This document shows positions 20,330-31,190 of a stretch of 64,000 nucleotides of DNA, piece by piece. The position numbers and the translations under genes were made by a program. The DNA lies in the NCBI GenBank assembly GCA_015179125.1, contig WHVA01000038.1, positions 186,001 through 250,000 of the forward strand, given 5' to 3'. The DNA is from Gautieria morchelliformis (Eukaryota; Basidiomycota; Agaricomycetes; Gomphales; Gomphaceae). Positions within the stretch are counted from its first letter, which is position 1, and every line of letters begins with the position of its first letter. The notes beneath the pieces were generated by a model that worked only from the letters and a program-made list of their open reading frames with translations, had not been told where the DNA came from and made no database searches.

Positions 20330-22924
20330 GCATGCATTCCATCTCGTTTGAGTCACCCAAGGCGACGAGTGGAAAACGGCTTTCCAGACCCGGTACGGCT
20401 CTTTCGAATGGCTGGTCATGCCGTTCGGCCTAACCAATGGTCCTGCAGTATTTCAACGTTTCATGAATGATGTCTTTGGAGATATGTTTGATGTATGTGT
20501 CGTCGTGTACCTTGACGACATACTCATCTACTCCAACGACCCAGTCAAACACAGCGAACACATCCGTGAAGTGCTGTGGCATCTTTGGAAACACAGCCTC
20601 TATTCCAAACCTGATAAATGCGAATGGCACCATGACTCCATGTAATTTCTCGGGTATATGCTCTCTACTGATGGATTTACCATGTGGGAAGACAAAGTCC
20701 AGACTATCCATGATTGGCCAGAACCTCGGAAGGTCAAAGACATCCAGTCCTTCCTCGGCTTTGCCAACTTCTACCGCTGCTTCATCTTCAATTATTCCGA
20801 CATCACTGTTCCCTTTACTCAGCTTACCCATAAAGGCACCCCATGGGCATTTACCGAAGAATGCCGAAAGTCTTTCAATTACCTAAAGGAGGCTTTCACT
20901 TTGGCTCCGATCCTGTCACACTGGGTTCCCGACCGGCCTATGGTCGTGGAAACCAACACCTCAGATTATGCCCTCGGTGTGATTCTCTCTCTGTTTGATG
21001 ACGCAGGTGAACTACATCCTGTTGCCTTCCACTCTCAGACATTTTCCGGTGCCGAACTCAATTACGATGTCCATGATAAAGAGCTACTGGCAATCTTTGA
21101 AGCATTTCAACATTGGAGACATTACTTGGAGGGCTCCGGCTCCCCTATCGATGTTGTCACTGATCACTAAAACTTGGAGTATTTTTCCACCACTAAGTTG
21201 CTAACCTGACAACAAGCCCGTTGGTATGAGTCCCTCTCCCAATTTCACCTCATTATTCAGTTCCATCCCAGAAAGCTTGGTACAAAACCCCACGCTCTAA
21301 CTAGATGATGGGACATCTACCTTAAAGAGGGAGGTAATGACTATGGCTCAGTCAATCCGCAAAACTTCTGACCGATTTTCACAAATCAACAACTATCGGA
21401 ATCACTCTGGGCGACTTATCTGCTTGCACCCATCCTCCAAGCAAGGACTATGATGGACTCCAAGAAGCTTCATGACGACATCTTAGCCAATCTGGCATCT
21501 GACCCCGTTGCTCGCCAGCATCTCCGTGATAGTTCCGACCCGAGATGGACACAGACCGATGATGGCTTCCTACACCATGACGGCTGCATATACATTCCTG
21601 ACACTGACGATCTCTGGCTCTGAGTACTCCAGTATAAACATGACCATGTATTCTCAGGACACTTGGGACAAAACAAGACCCTTGCGCTGATCCGCCGGGA
21701 ATATACCTGGCCTGCAATTCAGTCTTTCATCATTGACTTCTGCAAGTCTTGCACCACTTGCTCCCGTTCGAAGTCCCAGCGTCACCGGCCCTATGGCACC
21801 CTCAAGCAGCTCCCATTACCCGAGCAACCTTGGAATTCCATCTCCATGGATTTCATTGAGCAGTTGCTGGCATCCTCCAGATCCACTGCAATCCTCATGG
21901 TAGTCTGCCACTTAACCAAGCAGAGCATCTTCATTCCGACATACGACATGATCACTTCCGCCGACCTAGCCTGGCTGTTTGTCTTGCATGTATTCTTGAA
22001 GCATGGTGTCCCAAGCCATGTGACATCGGACCGGGGCTCGGAATTTGTATCCCATTTCTTCCATTCCCTTGGCAAAGCTCTTGACATGAACTTGCACTTT
22101 ACCTCCAGATATCACCCTGAAGGCGATGGTCAAACTGAACGTGTAAATCAAACTCTCGAACAATATCTCCAGGTGTATTGAAACTATCAACAAGACAATT
22201 GGTCCGAGTTGCTCCCGCTTGCTGAGTTTGCGTACAACAATGCCCCCAGCGCCACTACTGGCATTTCTCCGTTATTCACCAATAAAGGCTACAATCCAAA
22301 CTTGACAGTTCACCCTGAAAGGGACCTCGCTTCCTCTCGGACCCGAGACTTCGCAGTGACCTTGACCAGCTTCATGCTGCCTTGAAAGAGCAAATCAAAT
22401 CCGCTCAATCTCGGTACCAGGTCTCGGCTGACACACATTGTGCTCCCACCCCCAAGTTCGCGATTGGATCCTTAGCGTTTGTGAAAGCGCAGTTCTTCCG
22501 GACAACCCAGCCCTTGAAGAAGCTGGCTGAAAAGTACCTCAGCCCCTTCGAGATCATAGGCCAGGCCAGATCCCGAGCTTACACCCTATGGCTTCCGGAC
22601 AGCCTTCAGGCAATCCACCCGGTCTTCCATGTCTCAATGCTTGAACCCGCAACCCCAAACACCTTCCCAAATCAGGTTCAGTCTCTGCCACCTCCAGTCA
22701 AGATCGATGGCAAGGCAGAGTACGAGATTTCCGAGATCCTTGACTCCAAGATCGACTGGCGCCGCAGACCTTGTAACCTCCTGTACCTCGTCTGTTGGGC
22801 TGGTTATGAAGGTACCAATGAGGAAACATCTTGGGTCCTCGTGACCAAGCTTGGCCATGCATCTGAGATTGTGACTGACTTCCACTCAGCCTACCCTGCC
22901 AAGCCTGGACCATGGGTTCCTTGA
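20330..22924 (+). pseudogene. Pol of B, second part (RT-RNaseH-IN-chromodomain)
   Basis: RT palm with [20 protein letters not shown] and the [11 protein letters not shown] catalytic box (about 20506-20540). RNase H follows (FHSQTFSGAELNYDVHDKEL, about 21030-21090), then the integrase HHCC region and core (about 21640-22170; VTSDRGSEFV, YHPEGDGQTERVNQ). A chromodomain lies at about 22690-22900 (YEISEILDSKIDWRRRPCNL, then YLVCWAGYEGTNEETSW). The final frame closes at 22924. Many breaks; no product expected. Confidence 0.88.
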
Positions 22925-23183
22925 ACCCAAGCTTCGGCTCCCCTGTTTCTCTTCACTCGTTATATGGCCACTTTCTTAGTTAGGCACAAAAACACTCTTT
23001 TGCTATGTTTTATCTCGGCCGTTTTGCCGAATAGCTACACTTGTAGTTCTCGGCCTCTATCTCGGCATCTGTCCCCCATACTCTCTGTTCCATTCTTTCA
23101 CTCTTGTTTCCGATTCTGATCCCTAAAACAAAAAACACCAAGAAAGATTCACATTATGAAAAAAAACCTGAAACATTAGTAGG

Positions 23184-24082
23184 CTAATTATCCTCCAGAG
23201 TTGCATCCCCATCCACATCCTTTGCCTCATCATCCCCCAATTCTGCATCCGAAACCCCATCTCTCATATTATCTGCTCCCCCATCTCTATTTTCCAACCC
23301 CAAACCCGCATCCGTCTTCGCTCCTTCCTCTTCGTCCTTCTCTTTTTCTTTTCCCTTTTCCCCATTTCCCGAACCCGATCCCCCCATGAACCCGAACCCT
23401 TCCCAATCCACACCCAAACCCGAAACCCACACTCTGGCTGCTTCAGCCGCACCTACCCACCACTGAACCCGCTTGCTGAGATGTGAGTTTTGCTGATGAG
23501 TTCTCTCGGCAAACTTGAGGATTCCCTGAAGCATATCATGCATGCACTCGAAGAGCGCATTCTGCTGAGCAAGAAGCTCCCAGATGGCTGCCGAGGCCTG
23601 ATCTCCTGAGAGACTGGTTAATTTGGGCCACCCAGCCTCGGTTGGCAATTCCGATCCCAAGGGACCCTCTTGGTTAACCGTGGCTTGCCGCTCCCAAAAC
23701 TCCTTAATCATATCGTCGAGACATTTTTTTAGACGTGAATGGGTAGCTACCTCGGCTTTCCTTGCCTCCTCCTCCTGGGTTTTCTTCTCGGCCTCTCAAG
23801 CCTCTTCTTTGGCTTCCCAAGCCTTGCACGCTTCTTCCTCGGCTTCCCGAGCCTTGCACTTCTCTTCCTCGGCCTCCGCTTTGCATTGCTGTTCCCATTC
23901 CTCCTCGGCTTCTTTCACTTTCCATTCCTCATCCTCCTTCCTCTTCTTCTCCGCTGCGTCCTTGCGCTCCTAGGCAAGGTGGCGTTTCTCCCTCAATTGA
24001 TCCCTCTTCACCTCAGCCTCTCACTCCTCACACTCGAGCTCTGCATCACTGTGGGTTCCTGGGCGTCTTGAGTGTCTGACAT
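23184..24082 (-). pseudogene. Antisense accessory ORF of B (coiled coil, acidic tail)
   Basis: Minus-strand coding region between pol and the 3' LTR of B. It starts near 24082 (MSDTQDAQEP) and shows a long Glu/Lys/Ala coiled coil (about 24000-23720). A helix-rich part follows (AAIWELLAQQNALFECMHDM, about 23600-23540), then a Gly/Ser linker and a very acidic C-terminus (DEAKDVDGDATLEDN). It is broken in about two or three places. The same C-terminal part is recognisable in the reversed fragment B2 (7027-7305), so it belongs to the family and not to this copy alone. Position and orientation match the accessory ORF of C1; sequences differ. Confidence 0.58.
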
Positions 24083-24210
24083 AGGATCCTGATGGTGATG
24101 GGAGGAAGCAGAAAAGGAGATGTGAAACAAAGCTTATGTAATGTCCTCATCCTGGCAATCTCTGGGATTTCACTTATGGCCTCATGGGTTTGGCCGTAAG
24201 GGGGAGGTAC

Positions 24211-24386
24211 TGTTAAGACCCATTCCCGAGTCTGGACCCGAGGCCTCGGCCTCGGTTCACGCTCGGGAACCCTTTTTGGCTTAACTCGGGTTTCCTGTCT
24301 GTTCATCATTCACCCTGACACCCTTTCCTAGATAGTCCTGTTCCATTTCTGATGATTGTCCGTTGACCCTTCTTCCTGCTTGATAC
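24211..24386 (+). repeat. 3' LTR of B, truncated
   Basis: Starts TGTTAAGACC after the purine tract AAGGGGGAGG and matches the first 175 bases of the 5' LTR with about one difference in ten. It ends at CTTGATAC where an A-type LTR begins. The remaining 300 bp are absent on the other side. Confidence 0.87.
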
Positions 24387-24910
24387 TGTCAGGGGAACAC
24401 CAATCACACACTGTTTTATCGCAATGTGCTTTATCGCAGTGCGCATTATCGCATGCATTATCGCACTGCGCATTATTGCATGCTTTATCGCAGTGTGCAT
24501 TATCGCAGTGCGCATTATTGCATGCTTTATCGCAGTGTGCATTATCGCAGTGCACATTATCGCATGTATTGCGTGCATTATCACACTGCGCATTATTGCA
24601 TGCCTTATTGCAGCATGTCATTGGTGACCCCTGAGCTTCTCCTAGCCTTTGGCATCCTTCCGTCTTGTGTTCTGTTTATTTCCCTTCCCGTTCCGGCCCC
24701 TTCCAACATCATTCCTTCCTTATCTGTCCAGCCCTGTTATCGCTGGCATGATTGATTATGTAACTCGGGCATTCGGTGATCGGGCTAGCATGCCCGAGTT
24801 TACTTATAGTCATAGTTATGTGGCAAAGGGGTTCTTTAGAGTTTTCTCTTTGGATACCCCTTCGCCAGTTCGCCGCTTGAGTGTAGAGCGTCTGCCTAGG
24901 TTGCCTTTAT
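24387..24910 (+). repeat. A-type LTR (solo) with minisatellite
   Basis: Begins TGTCAGGGGAACACC, as the LTR of element A does, and near its end has TTTCTCTTTGGATACCCCTT and TTGCCTTTATA, matching the A LTR end. The left neighbour is LTR B and the right neighbour is pol of B2, with no target duplication. It is probably the product of recombination between two A-type insertions. Confidence 0.68.
24413..24620. repeat. Minisatellite inside the A-type LTR
   Basis: Imperfect tandem units on the theme TTATCGCAGTGTGCA and TTATCGCATGCATTATCGCA, alternating into longer units of roughly 40-55 bp. It lies where LTR A at 4262-4400 has an unrelated TTCCGAC-based tandem repeat. Open frames run through it on both strands but only reflect the repeat. 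Confidence 0.85.
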
Positions 24911-26355
24911 AGTACCTAGATTGAGCTAGTTTAAGTTGCTCTTTCAAGGCAGCACGGAGCTGGTCAAGGTCAACTGCGAAGTCTCAGGCCTGAGAGGAAG
25001 GAAGGTCCCATTTGGATGAACCGTGAGGTTCAGGTTGTATCCCTTGTTGGCAAAGCAGGGTGAAATGCCAGTAGTTGCACTTGGGGCATTGTTGTATGCA
25101 AACTTGGCAAGTGGTAGCAACTCGGACCAGTTGTCCTGTTGATAGTTGCAATACACGTGAAGATACATCCCAGAGTTTGGTTTGGCCATTGCCTTCGGGA
25201 TGGTATCCTGAGGTGAAATACAGTTTCATGTTGAGAGCTTTGCCAAGGGACTGGAAAAAGTGCCAGACGAATTCCGATCCTCAGTCTGATGTCACGTGAC
25301 TGGGGACACCATGCTTCAAGAATACATGCAAGAGAAACAGGTGGGTGAAGTCTGCAGAATGGATTGTGTTGTATGTCGGGATGAAGATGCTCTGCTTGGT
25401 TAAGCGGCACACTACCACAAGGATTGCAGTAAATCTGGAAGATGCCAGCAGCTGCTCAATGAAGTCCATCAAGATCGAATTCTGAGGCTGTTTGGGTATC
25501 AGATGCTGCTTGAGGGAGCCGTAAGGCCAATGATGCTGAGACTTCGAATGCAAGCAAGTAGTACATGACTTGCAGAAGTTGATAACAAAAGACCAAGGTG
25601 CGGGCCATGTGTATTCCTGTCAGACTAGTGCTAAGGTCTTATTCTGGCTGAAATGTCCAGAGGATACATGGTCATGTTTGTACTGGAGTACTCAGAGCTG
25701 GAGATTGTCAGCATCAGGAACATATATGTGACCCATCGAGGCGGAGGAAGCCATCCTCAGTTTGCATCCATCTCAGGTCAGAACTATCACTGAGATGCCG
25801 AGAGGCTATGGGGTCAGATGCCAGATTGGCTAAGATCTCAGCATGAATCTTCTCAGAGTCCATCATCAGGCTTACTCTGAGAGTGGGTGTGCACAAGTAA
25901 GTTGCTCAGAGGGATTCTAATAGTTGTTGATTAGTGAAAATCGGTTGGAAATTCTGTGGGTTGACAGCAGCATAGTCATTACCTCCCTCTTTAGGGTAGA
26001 CGTCCCATCATCTAGTTAGAGTGGCAGGTTTTGTACCAAGCTTTTGTGGACAGAACTGAATAATGAGGTTAAACTGCGATAGGAACTCAGACCAGCGGGC
26101 TTGTCATCGGGTTAGCAACTTCATAGTGGAAAAGAGGTACTTCAAGTTTTTATGCTCGGTGACAACATTGATAGGAGAGCTGGAACCTTCTAGATAATTC
26201 CACCAATGCTGAAAAGCTTCAAAAATCGCCAGTAGCTCTTCATCATGGACATTGTAAGTGAGTTCAGCACTGGAAAATGTCTGAGAGTGGAAAATGACCA
26301 GGTGGAGGACGTCCTCATCATCAAACAGGGACAGGATTGTGCTGAGGGCATATTA
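24911..26355 (-). mobile_element. B2: antisense Ty3 fragment, right piece
   Basis: Minus-strand pol of the B family. From 26355 down it shows RNase H (FHSQTFSSAELTYNVHDEEL), the tether and integrase zinc region (about 25700-25560) and the integrase core, ending near 24911 at the point equivalent to about 22410 in B. It is heavily broken. Together with 7027-7477 it makes one reversed element interrupted by B. About 290 bp of pol equivalent are missing between the two pieces. Confidence 0.78.
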
Positions 26356-26533
26356 GATAATACCAATGGGTCTGAAATAACCCACTGTATAGTTCTTGTG
26401 TGAGAACCAGGTGATGGTTCCCCATCTTAACCTTCACTTGTAACTGTCACTATGTACCTTCAGAATTACCACACATTGGTCAACTTCTGCAAGCCCTTGT
26501 GATACCACAAGTCCTAAGATTAACATCTCTACA
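26356..26533 (+). repeat. LTR-like repeat F, right copy (5'-truncated)
   Basis: Matches 6863-7026 in the same orientation: CCCACTGTATAGTTCTTG, then a hairpin, then TTGTGATACCACAAGT, ending CTCTACA. The central hairpin arms differ from the left copy but still pair (GAACC 26404-26408 with GGTTC 26416-26420). Confidence 0.62.
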
Positions 26534-27419
26534 GTTTGTCTGTTATAAATCAATTAAAAACACTTTATTCCACACTACGATAATATCTAACAACCACCAA
26601 TGTCAACTACCACCTCCCTAACACACATATATGCATCTCGACCAGTCACTGAGATCGCTGAGCTAACAGGCCTACACTCGAACTCACTAAACCTGCTCAA
26701 TCTGACTACTCCGATGTCATAGAACTCAATACCATGTGCTGCCATAGTCTAGAACATCCCTATCATAGCTGTACAACATGCTGAGCCCGGTCCCACAGCC
26801 CTCACACTGGATAATCATGTGACCCAATCAAGGGACACAACTCGACCAGCCAACCCTGCACATGTCTCGACCATATGTCCTATTCCCTTTGAACTCCATA
26901 TCCCATTTTCATCGCTATGATTTACACTCCATCATATTCCACAAACAACTCGTTTCTACTCCTGTCATTTGTGCCTATGCCTATCACCCCATATGTTAGT
27001 TCTTTTATTCTAGTTCTACTAAGTTCAATTCTCGACACTATAACTAACAAGATTGTCCACATCTATATCTGTGTCTATGTCATGCTGCTCATTGTAACTA
27101 TGGAGTTGGGTGCCAGCTCAGAATCATCAGTATCCAATTGATAAAAATTCAATGAATAAATTACAAACACAGTCAAATTCAAAGCCTCACAGTATATATA
27201 TATAGTTTTTGATGATATGGAGTAGATAGCCAAATATTTTATGGCAACAAATTTCAGAGCACTGCAATATTTTGGCAGATTGGAAAGGTGGGAATGGGAT
27301 GGTTAATGTAAGTCTCTGCATCTTGACCACTGGGGGGTTTGTATTGGAGTTGCAGTTATGATGAATTAGCTTGGATGCTGTCATCAAACTGTGCTGTTCT
27401 TCCAGACTCTACTGAACTA
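26534..27419. other. Intergenic, no supported gene
   Basis: AT-rich sequence between repeat F and the DUF6533 gene. It contains a run of TATATATATA near 27195 and a hydrophobic plus-strand frame at 26917-27141 without splice context, which I do not call as a gene. It probably includes the 3' flank of the DUF6533 gene. Confidence 0.5.
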
Positions 27420-29122
27420 TTAACCAGTGCCTGGAGGAGACACTGCCTGCTCACCCGAGGCAATAGGCCCTGCCCTTTCTACATCTCCAGGACATCCAGT
27501 CACCCTAGGAAACTCATCCAACTCTATCCCAGCAGGCCCAGCCTCTTTATACTGGCTTTCCTGAACAGGCACATCATCCTCCAAAGTTTCAGCACTAAAT
27601 GCCTGGCTCAAGGGTGGGTTTCCAAATTCAGCCACTATGGCATTGTGAACACTTTGTCTGGTGGCTTGAAAAGTGGAGAATGAAAGAGTAGGTAATGAGG
27701 GGTTGTGAAGTTGACTGTGTCTCCCTTGGAGAGTTAGATGGAACCGGCAGATGATAATTACTGACAAGCTGGATGTACACTGTTAGTACAGCCATGTCTG
27801 TCTTAACTTTATGAGAATATACCTGTTCTGTAAAGTGCTTAAGATGCCAGCAATGCTTGACTTTATATCACAAAGGAGCTGATATTAGCCATTTTATTAT
27901 CATGATTGATACTTCACATACCCTTAACACCTAAGTTGAGAGAGAACACCAAGTAAGCTCTGAAGCTCAACAGGTTCATAAGTAACCATACCTTTGTTGT
28001 GATAATATTAGCCAAAGTAATTGTGAGCACAAATCTGAATATGACTCAGATATATGAAATATCATAGGAACAAGATTCTATACCCATATCTGACAAAGCC
28101 TTACCTATAGATTAGTGATATGTCCACACATATAAGCAATATGTTGTATGCTCACCTTGGTAAATCACTAGACTAATGAGAGATTTCTTATCCCAAATTT
28201 CACCTTTCTGCCAAAGCTTCAAGGTTTCAATTGAGCTTAGAAAGGTTACTATCACAACTCCAGTGTCAAAGAGTATTACATCAACACCACTGATGGTAGC
28301 CACTGTCAAAGGTATTCAGAGACAGATTGGTAAAGTCTAGGAATCTATATCTTACACCTGGAGAATTTTTTAGTATAAATCTAGTAGAAAGTGCTAGTTC
28401 ATACTGACAAATTCCATGTACTAACTTGTGATCCAGTGGAGTTGCAGTTGTCCAAAACAAATGCATACTATATCCAGTGAAGTGAGCATATGTTATTTAT
28501 GTAAAGTCTGGACAGGCACATACCAGTTCCAGGATAATATCACCAAGAATAAGCAGCCCTAGGACAACCAAAACCCTTTGATTCTGAAAAGAGATAGCAT
28601 AGGTGCGAGCTAGCAGAAGGCCTAGACAAGTAAATTGTGTTTATAATTCTAATTGAAAAGTATGTGGGTATTATCACTCACCCTGTACTCCGATCAGAGC
28701 AGGAACACTCAAAGCATCACGTAGATGAACTAGCCTATTACATTTCCTTCAAGCATATGAGTCTTTAGGTTACTTCTTCATAGGGAATGAAGGTCATACT
28801 GGATACTATTTAGTAAGGGTGTTACACATGAGATCCTTAGTACTCACCTCGAGGGGTGTGTTAGATACCTTGACATATGTGTCAACAAAAAAGAAGCCCA
28901 AGGTCAGGTAACGAGCAAGTATATAGAGAATGGTGCCGATTTTGATGTTCTTGCACCAAATGTGCCTGATCTCACACGGCAGTGTGAGAAAGGTGTCGTA
29001 TATGAGTAGTGCTGTGGAACTAGATATGTAAATTGTGGAATTAACGGGACTTGTACGCATACCAAGCGCTGCGAAGGCGACAGATATGACCGCAAAGCTA
29101 GTTCAGGTAAGTTCTCCTGCAC
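27420..29122 (-). CDS. DUF6533 domain membrane protein, multi-exon
   Basis: Spliced minus-strand gene. The DUF6533 signature is clear in the exon at about 29030-28850: ALLIYDTFLTLPCEIRHIWC followed by GTILYILARYLTL, then a GTGAGT donor near 28849. Further exons read RTYAISFQNQRVLVVLGLLI (about 28600), a transmembrane stretch GVDVILFDTGVVIVTFLSSI (about 28290-28230) and the hydrophilic C-terminal tail ending at 27420. The family is a large agaricomycete group of seven-helix-like membrane proteins of unknown role, and predicted topology here fits. Introns are short with GTRNGY/YAG borders. The exact start is unresolved; an intron of about 43 nt before STALLIYD is likely. One or more exon borders look doubtful, so partial decay is possible. 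Confidence 0.72.
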
Positions 29123-30494
29123 CTCACTGAATGCTGTAAGTACGTACTAGTCTGATAATATCTGGATAATAACCAACGGCTCCGTCTGAGCCATGGTGCA
29201 AGAAAGAAAATTGGAATGCAGACGAGGGACTAACGTTTGTGTAGCGATGTGGGGTTGGAGTAGCAGACCGCGGAAGGTGTCTATATAAATAAGATTCTGG
29301 CCATGGATGCTGCCAGGTCAACATATATTCATAGCATCCTATATCAGTGCCGAAACATGGCACAAATTTCAAGGCGGAAGGATCTGATAGATGAATATCA
29401 TATGGAAAGAATTAAAAGTTAGTTACACTACGTAGAAGCGTCAGATATGGCTGGCCGCTCGGGCGAGTAATTGACGCTTCCAATTGGCTTTTTTCCAGAG
29501 CTTTTATTACGCCGATTTGCATGGGCGGAATGGTCGCTAAGATTGATTTAAAACTTGTCGTCATGTAAGCACACTTAGCACTCATTGGCGACTCTCACTG
29601 TGCCGTGTCAGTGTAACACCACATGAAAACCAACTGTGACAAGCTCATTGGTATATATTAAGATGACGCTTCTCAAGCGTGTACCTTTGAAGAGGAAGTG
29701 AGATGAGATGATATAAGAGATCTAGCCTGGCCAGCTCAACGCCATGTGGCATGTGGCTGTAATTCTATAGCAATGCTGGATAATCTTGGCAAAGGTATCA
29801 GCTCATGTCAATGTTGCTGGATACTGTATGGGAACAAGTTGTACATGATTCCAACAGTCGGCGTCTGACGCCTATCCGCATTGGACCGAGGTCCATGGAG
29901 CTTCTCCCAGTAGCTCGGACGCTCTCACGGACTTTGCCCCCGTACCCAATTCTCTGATGGTCTTGGTTTGGTAGCGCTCGCCCTTGCCAACATTCTGATG
30001 TGACCATACAGAATCACCATTATCTGGTCGATAACGCTATGCAAAGAACCATTAAGAAATGCGATGGAAATGTGCTGTGTATATGGATAATATTGCTTAT
30101 AGTGACTGTGGATGCAACCAGGTTACCGGTGTTCCAAGGGAGCTGACGTTATGATTCACGACAGCGGATGGCTTCAAAATCAGGCCAGAGGTCCAATACC
30201 GTATATTCTTGTTAGGTCGCGTTGTCTGCATGCTAATATATCGTACCAAGTTAGAAATGCAAACATGTCGCAGATCACCTCAGTGGCTTCCTGGGGCACC
30301 GGGCACAGCTCTATATCACCATCACAGATGATACCCCTAGTGCACAATTATCGCGGATATCATGTCATGCTGCTTCATTTGAAATTCGATGGTCTCTTCA
30401 TACGACCTCTTCTCAGGTCGTACAGGACATGCCGCCAAAATGTGACTCGACGCCCATTCCTACGCCTCTACATTCGGTTCACCTGAACCGTCCC
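29123..30494. other. Intergenic and upstream region
   Basis: Upstream of the DUF6533 gene. A TATA-like CTATATAAATAAG lies near 29281. Minus-strand frames at 29124-29372 and 29798-30007 and a plus-strand frame at 30112-30486 have no recognisable domain. Nothing else is supported. Confidence 0.45.
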
Positions 30495-31190
30495 CTCCCG
30501 TCCTCAGTACGGTGCACGTGCACCGTATCCCGCCGGCTGTCAGTACGGTGCGCGTGGACCATAGGCCGCCCCGCAGTACGGTGCTCATGCACCGTACACC
30601 GCCTCTCACAATGGTGCACGTGCACCATACGCCGCCCCTCGGTGCGGTGCACATGCACCGTATCCCGCCTGTCACTACGGTGCATGTGCACCGTATCCCG
30701 CCTTTCACTACGGCGCACATGCAACGTAGCCCGCCTCTCACTACGGTGCACGCGCACGGTAGGCCGCCTGTTGGTACGGTGCACATGCACCGTATACCGC
30801 CTCTCACAATGGTGTACGTCCACCATAGGCCGCATCTCCGGGGAACCTGCACCGTCTCCCGCCTCTCACTACGGTGCACATGCACCATACGCCGCCCCTC
30901 GGTACGGTGCACCTGCCCCGTAGGCCGCCTGTTGGTGTGGTGCACATGCACCGTATCCCGCCTCTTACAACGGTGCACGTGCACCATACGCCGCCCCTCA
31001 GTACGGTGCATGCCCACCGTACCCGGCTTGTCAGTATGGTGCACAGCCACTGCAGGCCGCCTGTTGATACGGTGCACCTGCACCGTAGGAGGCCTGTCAG
31101 TCCGGGGCACGTGCACCACATTCCGCCTGTAGGTTCGGTGCCCCTCGACCAGCCGGCGCCCCCAGTACCGTGCACCTAGACCGTCCTGCC
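30495..31190. repeat. 33-bp palindromic minisatellite, about 21 units
   Basis: Tandem array with the consensus TACGGTGCACATGCACCGTA followed by a 13-base spacer such as TCCCGCCTCTCAC. The core is a perfect 20-bp palindrome in several units. I count 21 units, nearly all 33 bp, with one short unit (the eleventh). A higher-order pattern is visible: units 8-9-10 resemble units 13-14-15 (period five units). Because 33 is divisible by three, every frame on both strands stays open and yields 11-residue repeats; these are not taken as genes. Confidence 0.93.

Larger units (their letters stand above)
7478..24386 (+). mobile_element. Ty3/gypsy chromovirus B, with nested insertions
   Basis: Element B consists of a 5' LTR split by C1 (7478-7661 and 16639-16935), a primer-binding site, gag, protease, RT/RNase H, integrase, chromodomain, an antisense accessory ORF, a purine tract and the first part of the 3' LTR (24211-24386). 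Nested inside it are C1, repeat D and a copia scrap. The two copies of the LTR start differ at about a tenth of sites, much of it C-to-T type change, so B is clearly older than C1 or G. It is heavily broken, with well over ten breaks. The 3' LTR is cut by an A-type LTR. Confidence 0.85.

Noticed and set aside
24356-24755. Overlapping frames through the minisatellite of the A-type LTR
   Set aside because: The translation only repeats Cys/Ala/Leu/Ser or His/Tyr patterns from the tandem repeat.
26917-27141. Hydrophobic 74-residue plus-strand frame
   Set aside because: AT-rich sequence easily gives membrane-like frames; no neighbouring exon or homologous motif seen.
30429-31179. Long open frames on both strands across the 33-bp repeats
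   Set aside because: All six frames stay open because the unit length is divisible by three; there is no start context or domain, only an 11-residue echo of the repeat.
30495-31190. CRISPR-like look of palindromic repeats at regular spacing
   Set aside because: Spacers are not unique; the 13-base intervals are themselves part of the repeat, and the genome is eukaryotic.
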